From a virus, in the IMG/VR virus record IMGVR_UViG_3300002835_007081, positions 1-41,517 of that record: a DNA stretch of 41,517 nt, one strand, 5' to 3'. The notes beneath the pieces were generated by a model that worked only from the letters and a program-made list of their open reading frames with translations, did no database searches and was not told where the DNA came from. The position numbers were made by a program, and so were the translations under genes. Positions 1 to 8,031 of the stretch are shown here, piece after piece (position 1 is the stretch's first letter; every line of letters starts with the position of its first letter).

Positions 1-135
1 GAGGAAGTTGCCACCCTGCCCGAACACCGAAGCGAACAACAGCAGTTTGCTGTTGATCGCATCGTCCTGAACGATGGGTCACTCCCCCAGTTCCAACGCC
101 GAATCACCGAGATTATGAAGGGATTTTTAAAGTAA
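1..135 (+). CDS. C-terminal end of an unidentified gene (5' truncated)
   Basis: An open frame runs from the first base to a TAA at 133-135, giving 44 residues ending ITEIMKGFLK. It has no stop and no recognisable motif. The TAA overlaps the next ATG (TAATG), so it is the upstream member of the clamp-loader operon. The fragment is too short to assign. The missing helicase, primase or polymerase gene could lie upstream, but nothing in these residues shows which. Confidence 0.6.
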   Translation, partial: EEVATLPEHRSEQQQFAVDRIVLNDGSLPQFQRRITEIMKGFLK

Positions 136-1040
136 TGGGCCTCTATCAAAAGTATCGACCATCCTCTCTAGCCGATCTTGTCGGCCAGAGTGCTGTCATA
201 ACTCAATTGAGGTCAATGCTCGCCAAGCAGGCATTGCCTCACGCTATACTGTTTTCAGGCCCTAGCGGAACAGGCAAAACCACCTTGGCAAGAATACTCT
301 CCAAGGAACTCGGAGCATCCGGCGTAGATATCATCGAGAAAAACGCAGCCAGCGATAACGGAGTTGATGCTATTCGCGAAATCGAAGGGCGATTGCAGAT
401 GCGAGGGCTCTCCGGCGGCAAACGAATCTACATCATTGATGAGGCTCACCAGATTACGTCTCAGGGCCAGCGAGCTATGCTCAAGATGACCGAGGATACC
501 CCATCGCATGTCTACTTCATTCTGTGTACTACCAACCCAGAGAAGCTGGAAAAGCCGTTGCAGACTCGGCTCACGCACTTCAAGCTCGGCGATGTAAGCA
601 TAGCCGATTTGAATACGTTAGTGGGCAGAGTAGCGACCGCCGAGGGGATCGACCTGATGATCCCGACAACGATCTCACAGGCGGCCAACGGAAGCCCAAG
701 GCAAGCCTTGGTGCTGCTAGAGCAGATTGCCAATGCTCCGAAGGAGCGTTGGCCGGAGATCCTCGGTAACCCCGAAGAACTCAAGCCGGATGTATTCAAG
801 ATAGTTCAGGATCTTTACGCCGGAAGGAAGATATTTCCCACGCACAGCCTAGTCTTGAAGGATCTACCTGAAGGCGAGATCGAGCGGCTGAGGTGTGCGA
901 TTATGTCCTACGGCGCGACGATGATTCTGAATTCAAAATCCATCCCCACGGTCACGAACATCATGTCCCACTTTGAGAATCCATTTTTTTCTTCTCGTAA
1001 ACCCGGATTTATTCTTGCTTTGGCTAGGGCCGCAGCGTAG
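135..1040 (+). CDS. Sliding-clamp loader AAA+ ATPase (DnaX/RfcS/gp44-like)
   Basis: 301 residues. This protein opens and loads the sliding clamp onto primed DNA using ATP. The N-terminus (LYQKYRPSSLADLVGQ) is the classic clamp-loader start. Walker A is GPSGTGKT at about 42-49, Walker B is IIDEAH at about 100-105, and a sensor region ILCTTNPEKL is followed by LQTRL, where DnaX has its SRC motif. The DnaX zinc-binding cysteines are absent, so it resembles the short phage/archaeal small subunit. Its clamp partner is encoded at 6779-7786. The start overlaps the previous stop by one base. I see no separate large clamp-loader subunit in the window. Confidence 0.93.
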   Translation: MGLYQKYRPSSLADLVGQSAVITQLRSMLAKQALPHAILFSGPSGTGKTTLARILSKELGASGVDIIEKNAASDNGVDAIREIEGRLQMRGLSGGKRIYIIDEAHQITSQGQRAMLKMTEDTPSHVYFILCTTNPEKLEKPLQTRLTHFKLGDVSIADLNTLVGRVATAEGIDLMIPTTISQAANGSPRQALVLLEQIANAPKERWPEILGNPEELKPDVFKIVQDLYAGRKIFPTHSLVLKDLPEGEIERLRCAIMSYGATMILNSKSIPTVTNIMSHFENPFFSSRKPGFILALARAAA

Positions 1041-1084
1041 AACCTAGCACAGTCGGATCAAAAATTTTCAATTAGGAGGCAGAA

Positions 1085-1504
1085 ATGTCTGACCAAACAA
1101 ACTTGTCGGTAGATCGGAACCGTCTCGATGCGGATCTTGAAATCCTTCCGCAAGATATCTTGTTGTGGAATCGCGCGGCTAGTGAAGATGCCACAAGAGC
1201 CCTTGTTGCCGAGAATCATTTGAAACTCGTCGAAGCTAAACTGAGCATCGATATTCGGCAAAACCCTATCAACTATGGGGTCACCAAGACGACTGAGGAC
1301 ACCATCAAAGCACTGATCCTCATCCAGCCGAGCTACATCGAAGCCCAGCAGGCCGTAGTTTTAGCAAAGACGCAATTGTCGGAAAGCCGCGCCGTCTGTG
1401 ATGCACTCGACGCAAAGCGTTCCAGTTTGAAGTATCTGACCGAGTTGACCATCGCGGGCTTCCTCGGTTCTACCACCATCCAACCGAAGGGAGTGAAGAA
1501 CTAA
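1085..1504 (+). CDS. UvsY-like recombination mediator (probable)
   Basis: 139 residues, close to the 137 of T4 UvsY. The protein is alpha-helical and acidic. A central NPINYGVTKTTEDTIKAL...PSYIEAQQAV stretch (about 59-88) resembles the 'Y..KLTE..I......Y..A...' signature of phage UvsY relatives, followed by a helix ending in KRSSLKYLTEL. UvsY proteins load UvsX recombinase onto SSB-coated ssDNA. The SSB gene follows one base after the stop and a RecA/UvsX gene lies 2.2 kb downstream. A strong AGGAGG at 1074-1079 fixes the ATG. The assignment rests on pattern memory and context, not on a catalytic motif. Confidence 0.55.
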   Translation: MSDQTNLSVDRNRLDADLEILPQDILLWNRAASEDATRALVAENHLKLVEAKLSIDIRQNPINYGVTKTTEDTIKALILIQPSYIEAQQAVVLAKTQLSESRAVCDALDAKRSSLKYLTELTIAGFLGSTTIQPKGVKN

Positions 1505-1505
1505 C

Positions 1506-2642
1506 ATGGCATTGTCATCCAAGAAAACACGAGATAAAGCAGCAGAAGGTCGCGGCGGCGGCGTCTTGAGGATTCCTCAGGGCGTAAAGACTCTCAAGAT
1601 CGACAAGGCAGGTACGATCAAGATGGTGATCCTGCCGTACACTGTACCGCAGGGTGCGAAGCATCCTGTCGCAAAGGACGGCGAGTTGCACTACGCTCGC
1701 GACTACTACGTCCACAACAACATGGGATCAGACGGCAAGGGCTATGCCATCTGCCCTAAGCTGACCAAGGGCGGGAAGTGCCCAATCTGCGACGGCATCA
1801 GTGCCGCCATCGATTCGGGCGAACTGACCAAGGAGACGGCCAAGAAGTTCTACGCTAAGCAACGCACACTGTACACAGTGTGGTTGCCTGAGCAGAACCA
1901 AGTCGTGCTGTTTGACCACAGCTACCACCTGTTCTCCAAGCAGTTGAACACGACTGTCTCGGCCAAAGTAGCGATCCCGGGTCGCGAGTGGATTGATTAC
2001 TTCGCAGATCCGACCGAAGGTGCGTACATCTATGTCACTTTCGCCGAGAAGCCGATGCCCAACGGAAAGTGCTACGAAGCCGTCTCGTTTGATTTCGACC
2101 GACACGGCGGCGTCCCCGATGCGATCTTGGCCCAAGCTCTGCAACTCGATAACCTATTGATCATCGAGAATGCAGAAACCTTGAAGGCCAAGTTCTACGA
2201 CGAAGATCCAGAGGATCTTTCCGCTGCCCCTGCTGAAACCGAGGCCCCTGCCACGGTTTCGGCTGAAATGCAACCAACACCGGCTCCAAAGCCGTTGGAG
2301 ATTCCGAAGCCTGCTACTCCAGAGCCAAAGGTGCAAAGACCAACGGTCACGACGACCCAATCACCTACACCGGCGGCGAAGGCGGCAGATTCTTGGCCTG
2401 CTAAGGGTTCGGTGGTTTACCACCGAACTTTGGGTGAAGTGACAGTCCACAAGAACGCCGGAGGGGTAATCAGCGTCTTCGATAAAGAAGATGAGCCCCA
2501 TAAGGTGAACTTGGCCGACTTGTCGCGAGAGCCTATGGCACAAGCGACAGAAGCCATGCCAGCTATGCCTTCAGACCCAGCACCAGCCTCCGCTGAGTCT
2601 GATAGCAATGTAGCATGGGATTCGGATTGGCCCGAGCAATGA
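1506..2642 (+). CDS. T4 gp32-like single-stranded DNA-binding protein
   Basis: 378 residues. It coats ssDNA during replication and recombination. The diagnostic feature is a zinc ligand set H70-x12-C83-x8-C92-x2-C95 (CPKLTKGGKCPIC). This is almost the gp32 pattern H-x12-C-x9-C-x2-C. The core is OB-fold-like up to about residue 235. A long Pro/Ala/Thr-rich linker follows (about 240-300), then a small SH3-like stretch (WPAKGSVVYHRTLGEVTVHK) and an acidic/Trp tail ending DSDWPEQ, the kind of tail SSBs use to recruit partners. It starts one base after the upstream stop, so the two genes are probably translationally coupled. The linker makes it longer than T4 gp32 (301 residues). Confidence 0.85.
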   Translation: MALSSKKTRDKAAEGRGGGVLRIPQGVKTLKIDKAGTIKMVILPYTVPQGAKHPVAKDGELHYARDYYVHNNMGSDGKGYAICPKLTKGGKCPICDGISAAIDSGELTKETAKKFYAKQRTLYTVWLPEQNQVVLFDHSYHLFSKQLNTTVSAKVAIPGREWIDYFADPTEGAYIYVTFAEKPMPNGKCYEAVSFDFDRHGGVPDAILAQALQLDNLLIIENAETLKAKFYDEDPEDLSAAPAETEAPATVSAEMQPTPAPKPLEIPKPATPEPKVQRPTVTTTQSPTPAAKAADSWPAKGSVVYHRTLGEVTVHKNAGGVISVFDKEDEPHKVNLADLSREPMAQATEAMPAMPSDPAPASAESDSNVAWDSDWPEQ

Positions 2643-2738
2643 TCGGGCTAGGGGTCGGCGGCGTTGGGCCTCCCTAACGGGGACATCCAAGCGAGGGCGT
2701 AAAATCGCGGCAAAGCAGGTGCGAATCCTGCCCGATCC
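2640..2738 (+). ncRNA. Candidate structured RNA with a tRNA-like T-arm/acceptor helix
   Basis: The 3' part contains a T-arm-like hairpin: GCAGG, loop TGCGAAT, CCTGC at 2715-2731. Next to it, CCGATC pairs with GATCGG at 2641-2646, so ends about 95 nt apart form an acceptor-like closing helix. Inside are TTGG/CCAA arms (about 2664-2690) enclosing TCCC/GGGA with a TAACG loop. I cannot fit a normal D-arm or a 7-nt anticodon loop, so this is not an ordinary tRNA. It begins at the SSB stop codon and ends just before a strong hairpin at 2742. It could be a degraded tRNA or an unclassified small RNA. Confidence 0.35.
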
Positions 2739-2741
2739 TTT

Positions 2742-2770
2742 TGTCGGGACTTGTAACCAAGTCCCGACAT
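2742..2770 (+). terminator. 12-bp hairpin, probable terminator/RNA 3' end
   Basis: TGTCGGGACTTG (2742-2753), loop TAAC, CAAGTCCCGACA (2758-2769), a perfect 12-bp stem followed by TTTA. The T-run is short, so termination may be partial. It sits between the tRNA-like element and the next small gene. Confidence 0.55.
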
Positions 2771-2827
2771 TTACGATACAATAGGCTTTTGGCCCGTTTT
2801 ATGATGCTCGGCAATAGGAGAAAAACC

Positions 2828-2980
2828 ATGCCATTGAAAAAAGGTTCCAGTCAAAAAACGATTTCGGAAAATATCCGAAAGGAGATGAAGAAGCATCCCG
2901 ACATGAGCAACAAGCAGGCAGTCGCAATTGCCCTCAGCCAAGCAGGCAAAAGCAAGAAAGCGACTAAGAAGAAAAAATAA
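2828..2980 (+). CDS. Small basic protein, DUF6496-like
   Basis: 50 residues, beginning [16 protein letters not shown] and ending in a Lys-rich tail. The pattern 'KGSS.K.IS.NI..E......[16 protein letters not shown]' matches the short DUF6496 proteins found in many phages and bacteria, whose function is unknown. The start is set by AGGAG at 2816-2820 upstream of the ATG. An in-frame extension to 2741 would run through the terminator hairpin and is not used. The high Lys content suggests nucleic-acid binding (inference). Confidence 0.75.
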   Translation: MPLKKGSSQKTISENIRKEMKKHPDMSNKQAVAIALSQAGKSKKATKKKK

Positions 2981-3117
2981 CGGTTGGCTTCCGAGCGGGT
3001 TCCAACTTCTCCGCAAAATAAGCTGGTGTGAGGTAAGTGCCGGGATTCACAAACCCTAACTGCCTAGTTCAAGTAACAAGTAGAACAAAACCTCCAACTT
3101 GTGTACTGGACAACTAT

Positions 3118-3158
3118 ACCACCCATCATTTGTTTACTCAGGTGATGGGTGGTTTTTT
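3118..3158 (+). terminator. Rho-independent terminator
   Basis: ACCACCCATCA (3118-3128) pairs perfectly with TGATGGGTGGT (3143-3153), giving an 11-bp stem with a 14-nt loop followed by TTTTT. It ends the SSB/DUF6496 transcription unit. In the gene-free 2981-3117 stretch I see only short stems (for example GTTGG/CCAAC near 2983-3005) and no gene. Confidence 0.85.
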
Positions 3159-3190
3159 CATGTTTCTACGTTTGTAAAAGGGCAAAAGCA

Positions 3191-3721
3191 ATGGTTGTTT
3201 ATGTGGACTGTGATGGCGTTCTGGGAGATTGGGTTAAGCAAGTCCATTCGTGGGCTGATAAACCCCTCAAACCTTGGAGAGCTTGGGACGGATTCTCTGA
3301 GCATGGGATTACTCAAGCAGAACTCGACGACATGATGTCATTTGTTTCGTTCTGGGAGTCGATGGAACTTTTACCTGGGGCCAAAAAACTTTGGGCCGAG
3401 ATCGGCAAACTTGCCGATTCAGCATACGTCTGCACGCGACCCTTCCCGCATCCGAATTGCCTGTACGGCAGAGCCGTTTGGTTGCAGAAGGAACTGGGTA
3501 TCAGCACCAGACATACGATTTTCATGCACGACAAATACGAACTGGCTCGCCCAGGGGCGATCCTAATCGACGACAATCTTGATAATTGTCGGCTTTTCGA
3601 GGCCAAAGGCGGCCTCGCAATCTTGTATCCTCAATCGTACAACAGTACGATTGAGGTTAAAGACAAGACGCAATACGTTCTCGATCAAATTCGTACTATC
3701 AAGGAGATGCCGAATGGCTAA
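3191..3721 (+). CDS. HAD-superfamily 5'(3')-deoxyribonucleotidase-like phosphatase
   Basis: 176 residues. HAD motif I is VDCDGV (D6 nucleophile, D8) right at the N-terminus. Motif II is near VCTRP (80-84), the motif III lysine is likely K115 (MHDK), and motif IV is LIDDNLDNC (D127, D128). This layout fits the phage/organelle 5'(3')-deoxyribonucleotidase group, which dephosphorylates nucleoside monophosphates and adjusts nucleotide pools. The ATG at 3191 is chosen because the nucleophile must lie close to the start. An upstream in-frame ATG at 3149 falls in the terminator. The SD is weak (AAAGGG, about 3177-3182). The stop overlaps the recombinase start by 8 bases. Confidence 0.8.
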   Translation: MVVYVDCDGVLGDWVKQVHSWADKPLKPWRAWDGFSEHGITQAELDDMMSFVSFWESMELLPGAKKLWAEIGKLADSAYVCTRPFPHPNCLYGRAVWLQKELGISTRHTIFMHDKYELARPGAILIDDNLDNCRLFEAKGGLAILYPQSYNSTIEVKDKTQYVLDQIRTIKEMPNG

Positions 3722-4784
3722 GAAAAAACCACTCGAAGTCCTAGAAGAGGCGGCGACGACCAAACGAAAGGAACAGAAGTTCCTTTCGCTCGGATGCCCT
3801 CTATTGAACCTTGCCGTATCCGGCGATTGGCGTAAGGGTATTATGGCAGGAACCTACGTTTTCTACGTTGGTGATTCGTCTAGCGGTAAGACGTTGGCGA
3901 CTCTGACGCTATTGGCCGAAGCGGCCAACAACCCGGACTTCGACGATTACGAATTATGGCACATCGACGCCGAAGTGGGCAACCACTTCGATTTCGAGAA
4001 GTTTTTCGGATCCAAGGCGGCAGGGCGGATTCAGGTACTGCGATCCGAACCGGGCAAGCCGATGCTACTTGAGTTTGTGTATGATTGGCTAGAAACGAAG
4101 ATCAAGGCGGGCAAAAAATTTGTCGCGATCATCGACTCGATGGACACACTGTCCAGCGAGCAGAAAGAGAAGCAGATTGCCGAGGACGCGAAGAATCGCG
4201 CCGAGGGCAAGGACATTGACGGCAACTACGGGGACGGTAAGGCGAAGATCAACAGCCAACGGCTCCCAAGAATCCTCACAATGATCGAGGACTCTGGGTC
4301 GATCTTGCTCAGCATTTCACAAGTGCGGGACAATCTCAAAGCTGGATTGTACGGGCCGAAGCATGTTCGCGGCGGCGGCCATGCCATCAAGTTCGGCGGG
4401 TCGGTTGAGATTTGGACATACCCCGGCGAGAAACTGACAAAAGAGATCAACGGCCAGAAGCGAATCATCGGCATCAACCCGGTATTCAAAGTCGAAAAGA
4501 ATCGAGTCAACGGAAGACAACGAACTGTTAGCATTCCAATCATGCCGGATTTCGGCGTGGATGCGACAGGCGCGGCAGTTGATTTCTTGCTGAAAGAAAA
4601 AGAATGGACAGCATCATCGGGCAGGATTTCCTGCCCGTTCTACGAAACCACACACTACCGCGAAGAACTCATTCGCAAGATTGAAGATGATGGCCGAGAA
4701 CAAGAGTTGTTCGAGGCTATGCAGGCTTGTTGGGACTCTATCGAGGCTCAACTAACAGTAACCCGTAAGAAAAGGTATGAATGA
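3714..4784 (+). CDS. RecA/UvsX-like recombinase
   Basis: 356 residues. It forms ATP-dependent filaments on ssDNA and catalyses strand exchange. Walker A is GDSSSGKT (53-60), Walker B is FVAIIDSMD (136-144), and a LLSISQVRDN stretch corresponds to the RecA motif with the gamma-phosphate-sensing Gln. This is followed by a Gly-rich loop-2-like segment (HVRGGGHAIKFGGS). It lacks the canonical RecA N-terminus and looks closer to phage UvsX proteins. AAGGAGAT at 3701-3708 fixes the ATG, and longer in-frame starts lie inside the HAD gene. Working partners in the window are the gp32-like SSB, the UvsY-like mediator and the Mre11/Rad50 pair. Confidence 0.92.
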   Translation: MAKKKPLEVLEEAATTKRKEQKFLSLGCPLLNLAVSGDWRKGIMAGTYVFYVGDSSSGKTLATLTLLAEAANNPDFDDYELWHIDAEVGNHFDFEKFFGSKAAGRIQVLRSEPGKPMLLEFVYDWLETKIKAGKKFVAIIDSMDTLSSEQKEKQIAEDAKNRAEGKDIDGNYGDGKAKINSQRLPRILTMIEDSGSILLSISQVRDNLKAGLYGPKHVRGGGHAIKFGGSVEIWTYPGEKLTKEINGQKRIIGINPVFKVEKNRVNGRQRTVSIPIMPDFGVDATGAAVDFLLKEKEWTASSGRISCPFYETTHYREELIRKIEDDGREQELFEAMQACWDSIEAQLTVTRKKRYE

Positions 4785-5020
4785 TGAACGCTGATGTAGC
4801 AGAACAAGCCATAGAACTACTTGACTCCTCGGCGCGGAACGTGGTGCAAAAAATTCTGGCCGCCACAACACTCACAACAGAAGAGCGGTTGGGGATGCTG
4901 ACTGCCATCACGTCAGACATTGCAAAACTTCGAGATAAGTTTGTGGCGATTAGCCACCAACTCGAATCTATTGAAGCCGTTCGCAAGCAATTGCAAGAAC
5001 TCAAGGAATCTCGCCAATGA
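4781..5020 (+). CDS. Small coiled-coil protein of unknown function
   Basis: 79 residues, starting at one of two adjacent ATGs (4781 or 4784) that overlap the recombinase stop. The C-terminal half (LRDKFVAISHQLESIEAVRKQLQELKESRQ) is a heptad-rich helix, probably a dimerising coiled coil. No enzyme motif is visible. Its position between a recombinase and a 5' nuclease, overlapping both, suggests an accessory replication or recombination factor. I do not recognise the family. Confidence 0.7.
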   Translation: MMNADVAEQAIELLDSSARNVVQKILAATTLTTEERLGMLTAITSDIAKLRDKFVAISHQLESIEAVRKQLQELKESRQ

Positions 5021-5865
5021 CCGATGACAATCGCTACGCGATCATCGACGTAAGCAATCTCGCCTACGCTCGGTGGCACACCATCCCGCCGCAGTTTTGG
5101 CGGGATGATCCAGGCACGCTGTTCAAGGCGTTGCATCAGTCCTGCAACAAGTTGCAGGACGACCTGTGCGTGGATACCTTAATTTTCTGCTTCGACGGCG
5201 GGTATGACTATCGCAAGAAGATCGACCCTGCCTACAAGCAACCTCGCAAAGAGGCGAGGTTGCAAGCACCCGAGGACGAAAAGGAACTCAGGCAGATCCT
5301 ATTTGACCAGATTGCGGCGTTCCGCGAGGTTCACTTGCCTATGATTGGAGCCAGAAATATCTTCTGGGCCAAGGGTTTTGAGGCTGACGATCTGATGGCA
5401 TCTTGCGTACTGAATCTGCCAAAGGCTCGGAAAGTCTACATCGTCAGCAATGACGAGGATCTCTACCAGATGATCGAAGGCAGTCGGGTGGTAGTCTACC
5501 GTCCGACTGCCAAAACGATTGTCAACGAGGAGGATTTCCGTAGAAAACATTCCGAGATGCCGCCATGTCTTTATGCCTCCGCAAAAGCGTGGGCAGGCTG
5601 CGCATCCGACAATGTTGTCGGACTGGCAGGCATCGGCATGGCTAAGGCTGCAAAATTTTTAATGGGAAAAGGCAACCCTGACTTCCGAAAACGCTTTACC
5701 GACAACGTACAAGTGTATGTAAAGAATATCCAGCTTACCAAACTACCCGCACCAGAAACCCCAACCTGCAATCCTGTTCCACAGGACGTTCCTTTGGATT
5801 GGTCAGTGATGGAACGAGTGTTTGACAGCGTAGCAAAGCGAACCCCGAAAGGTATCAAGAAATGA
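5017..5865 (+). CDS. 5'-3' exonuclease / flap endonuclease (FEN family)
   Basis: 282 residues. It removes RNA primers and flaps, like T4 RNase H or the PolI 5' nuclease domain. Visible elements: AIIDVSNLAY with metal ligand D11; IFCFDGG (D60); the helical-arch Tyr/Lys segment AYKQPRKEAR (72-81); GFEADDLMA (E122, D124, D125); IVSNDEDLYQ (D146, D148); and GCASDNVVGLAGIGMAKAA (D198 plus the H3TH DNA-binding turn at about 202-214). All expected acidic ligands are present, so it should be active. It overlaps genes on both sides by 4 bases (ATGA type). Confidence 0.92.
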   Translation: MTDDNRYAIIDVSNLAYARWHTIPPQFWRDDPGTLFKALHQSCNKLQDDLCVDTLIFCFDGGYDYRKKIDPAYKQPRKEARLQAPEDEKELRQILFDQIAAFREVHLPMIGARNIFWAKGFEADDLMASCVLNLPKARKVYIVSNDEDLYQMIEGSRVVVYRPTAKTIVNEEDFRRKHSEMPPCLYASAKAWAGCASDNVVGLAGIGMAKAAKFLMGKGNPDFRKRFTDNVQVYVKNIQLTKLPAPETPTCNPVPQDVPLDWSVMERVFDSVAKRTPKGIKK

Positions 5866-6200
5866 GCATTCGTTTCACTAGGAAACAATGGCTAGATTCC
5901 AATCAAAAGCCGGATGATCGGCGAACTGCTGAGGAGAGGAGGGCCGATAAGCAGAAGAACAAGACCACGCGACTGACAAAAGCCCCCCGACGAGTCCGCT
6001 TCCGCGAACTCGTGCAAGCCGTTGAGCAGAAGTGGGAAGGCCACGAAGTCATCAAAGATAAGCGAGTGCTGGAAGCAGTCGCGAGGAGAGCTAACTCGCA
6101 GAGCCTCGAACAGGCCCAAGAGCAGAGCCTGTGGAACCGACAATTCAACGACAAACGGGAGACTTACCGCACAAGCAGTGAAAGGCCCAACAATGTCTAA
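5862..6200 (+). CDS. Basic hydrophilic protein, unknown
   Basis: 112 residues, very rich in Arg, Lys, Gln and Glu (for example RRTAEERRADKQKNK at about 20-34), with no hydrophobic core that I can recognise in the first half. A helical segment RFRELVQAVEQKWEGHEVI follows. The start overlaps the FEN stop (ATGA) and the end overlaps the nuclease gene by 8 bases, so it is a genuine operon member. Possibly it binds nucleic acid; no family recognised. Confidence 0.65.
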   Translation: MSIRFTRKQWLDSNQKPDDRRTAEERRADKQKNKTTRLTKAPRRVRFRELVQAVEQKWEGHEVIKDKRVLEAVARRANSQSLEQAQEQSLWNRQFNDKRETYRTSSERPNNV

Positions 6201-6795
6201 GAAAAAAGCCACAACCGAGGCTCCGGCCAAAAAGAAACGCAAGGGCGATCCGAAGAAAGGCTCCGCCTTCGAGCGAGAGTTTGCAAAGAAGCTCTCGCTC
6301 TGGTGGAGCGAAGGGAAAGCCGACGACTGGTTCTGGCGAGTCGGCGGCTCGGGCGGCCGAGCCACCAATCGAGCCAAGCAGGGTAAATCCACCAGCAATG
6401 GTTGCGGTGATATTGGAGCCCAATGTCACGAAGCTCAGAGATTGCTGAACGTGGTTACTTTTGAACTCAAAAGAGGCTATAACAGCACCACGATTCAAGA
6501 CGTGCTTGATAAGCCCAACGGGCCAAATCAAATGCGGGATTTCATTGAGCAGGCGAAGCGATCAGCTTCGACTGCGGGGACTCCGTATTGGATTCTTGTT
6601 CTCAAGCGAGACAAGCGAGAAGAACTCGTCGTGACCAACATGATGTCTGGAAGCACCGCAGAAGTGAAATATCTCATGGTCGACTATTCGGGTCACTTCG
6701 ATTTTGCGTTGCTTGAGGCCGGATCGGATTTCTGGACTGATGGGCAACTGAAAATACTACAAGAGATGGCAAAGAAATATGAAAATCCAGCGTAA
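6193..6795 (+). CDS. PD-(D/E)XK nuclease, Holliday-junction-resolvase-like
   Basis: 200 residues. After a Lys-rich leader come the hallmarks of the PD-(D/E)XK fold: an N-terminal helix with FEREFAKKLSLWW (E29 candidate), the first catalytic Asp in NGCGDIGA (D73), and the E-x-K pair in TFELKRG (E91, K93). Phage proteins of this kind cut branched DNA or act as RecB/resolvase-like nucleases. Substrate preference cannot be read from sequence. The ATG at 6193 is chosen because it is preceded by an AAAGG (about 6180-6184) and the in-frame upstream sequence is only a shadow of the preceding gene. Confidence 0.75.
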   Translation: MSKKKATTEAPAKKKRKGDPKKGSAFEREFAKKLSLWWSEGKADDWFWRVGGSGGRATNRAKQGKSTSNGCGDIGAQCHEAQRLLNVVTFELKRGYNSTTIQDVLDKPNGPNQMRDFIEQAKRSASTAGTPYWILVLKRDKREELVVTNMMSGSTAEVKYLMVDYSGHFDFALLEAGSDFWTDGQLKILQEMAKKYENPA

Positions 6796-7786
6796 AGAAT
6801 TCCTTCGTCATCTAGAGTCCTGCGCACCCGGCTTGTCCTCTACCGAGAATATCGAGCAGTCTGACTGCTTTCTGTTCTCCAACGGGAAGGTCTACACCTT
6901 CAACGATGAGGTACTCTGCCAGCAGGATACCATAGTCAATTTCCGATGTGCGGCTCCTGCGAAGCCGCTTTTGGAAACCTTGCGTAAGCTCACCGAGGAA
7001 GAGATCGATATCGAGTACAAAGACGACCGATTGGTAATCAAGTGTGCCAACGTCCGTCAGATCAAACTCAATGTCCACCCTGAAGTCATCCCCCACTACG
7101 AAACGGTGGATGCCGCAGGCGAGTGGGCAGACGTTCCACCGGTGTTCGCAGACGCATTGGCGATGGCCGCCGATTCAGCGGCCAAAGACTCCGAGGCATG
7201 GGAATTGACCTGCGTTGAACTCAGCCCCCGTGGCCTACAGGCCACGGATACATTCCAGGCAATCCGCTACAAGCTGGATTGCCCGATCAGTAAGCCGACG
7301 CTTATCAAGCGTTCGGCTTGCGGTGCGGTGAACGGCCTGGGCGTTGCCGCCCTTGCCGAATCGGAAGGTTGGTTGCATTTCAAAACGTATACAGGATTGC
7401 AAGTCGCAGTCCGAACGTACAGCGGATCTCTGCCTGATCTATCCGATGCGTTCAAGTCGGAATCGGAAGCCAGCTTGAGATTTCCTAGTTGCCTGCTCGA
7501 TGCCTTGCAGAAGGCTACGGCGTTCCTCGCTGACACGGGAACTGGGAAACAGGCCCAGTTCCGGCTCAAGCAGGGGAAAATAATGGTGCGTGGGCAGAAC
7601 GAAATGGGCATTTATGAGGAAGTCCGGCCCGTAGAATATGATGGCCCGGCTAGGGCGTTTGGCATCAACCCTAAGTATGTTCAAACGCTCCTCAAGCACG
7701 ATTACCCGGTTTCGCTGACGCAGACTGCCTTGCGGATTCGCGGCGAATCCTTTGTATTCCTCACTTCAATGGAGACGGTGGTATGA
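6779..7786 (+). CDS. DNA polymerase sliding clamp (DnaN/beta-like)
   Basis: 335 residues, slightly shorter than bacterial DnaN (about 366). The N-terminal MKIQRKEFLRHLESCAPGL, the 'FSNGKVYTFNDEVLC' strand pair, and the C-terminal ending in a hydrophobic strand (ESFVFLTSMETVV, recalling the DnaN '...P.....Y.I.P.R' end) fit the repeated clamp fold. It encircles DNA and tethers polymerase; the cognate loader is at 135-1040. It overlaps its upstream neighbour by 17 bases and its downstream neighbour by 4. Assignment is by overall pattern and by the loader in the same operon. Confidence 0.82.
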   Translation: MKIQRKEFLRHLESCAPGLSSTENIEQSDCFLFSNGKVYTFNDEVLCQQDTIVNFRCAAPAKPLLETLRKLTEEEIDIEYKDDRLVIKCANVRQIKLNVHPEVIPHYETVDAAGEWADVPPVFADALAMAADSAAKDSEAWELTCVELSPRGLQATDTFQAIRYKLDCPISKPTLIKRSACGAVNGLGVAALAESEGWLHFKTYTGLQVAVRTYSGSLPDLSDAFKSESEASLRFPSCLLDALQKATAFLADTGTGKQAQFRLKQGKIMVRGQNEMGIYEEVRPVEYDGPARAFGINPKYVQTLLKHDYPVSLTQTALRIRGESFVFLTSMETVV

Positions 7787-8031
7787 GCAAATTTGAGGTC
7801 GGCGATCTCGTAGAAGTTTGCAATACGCATTTAGGTTTGCATGGTCGTCGAGGAGTCGTGACAGAAATTGCAGGTATTGATACTTCTAGAATATTGATCG
7901 ATGCGTGTGGTTCTATCTATTTACTGAATGCTAGCCTTAGATTAGTCGATGCTGAACCAAAAACCAAAAACCGACAAGGACTACGGCCCATCGATCAACG
8001 GATTCCAGATCAGATTCACCCAAGAACCTAA
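7783..8031 (+). CDS. Small SH3/KOW-like protein, unknown
   Basis: 82 residues. The first 55 or so (FEVGDLVEVCNTHLGLHGRRGVVTEI...) look like a KOW/SH3-type barrel with the typical 'GD.V.V......G..G.V' pattern. The last 28 residues overlap the next reading frame by 83 bases and are low in hydrophobics. The start overlaps the clamp stop (ATGA). A frameshift that would join it to the following gene is possible (see findings). Confidence 0.6.
   Translation: MSKFEVGDLVEVCNTHLGLHGRRGVVTEIAGIDTSRILIDACGSIYLLNASLRLVDAEPKTKNRQGLRPIDQRIPDQIHPRT

Noticed and set aside
2741-2827. Longer start of the DUF6496-like protein
   Set aside because: It would cross a 12-bp hairpin; the family starts at the MPLKKG methionine, which has a good SD.
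3579-3713. N-terminal extension of the recombinase
   Set aside because: It lies within the HAD gene in another frame; the AAGGAGAT/ATG at 3714 is clearly the start.
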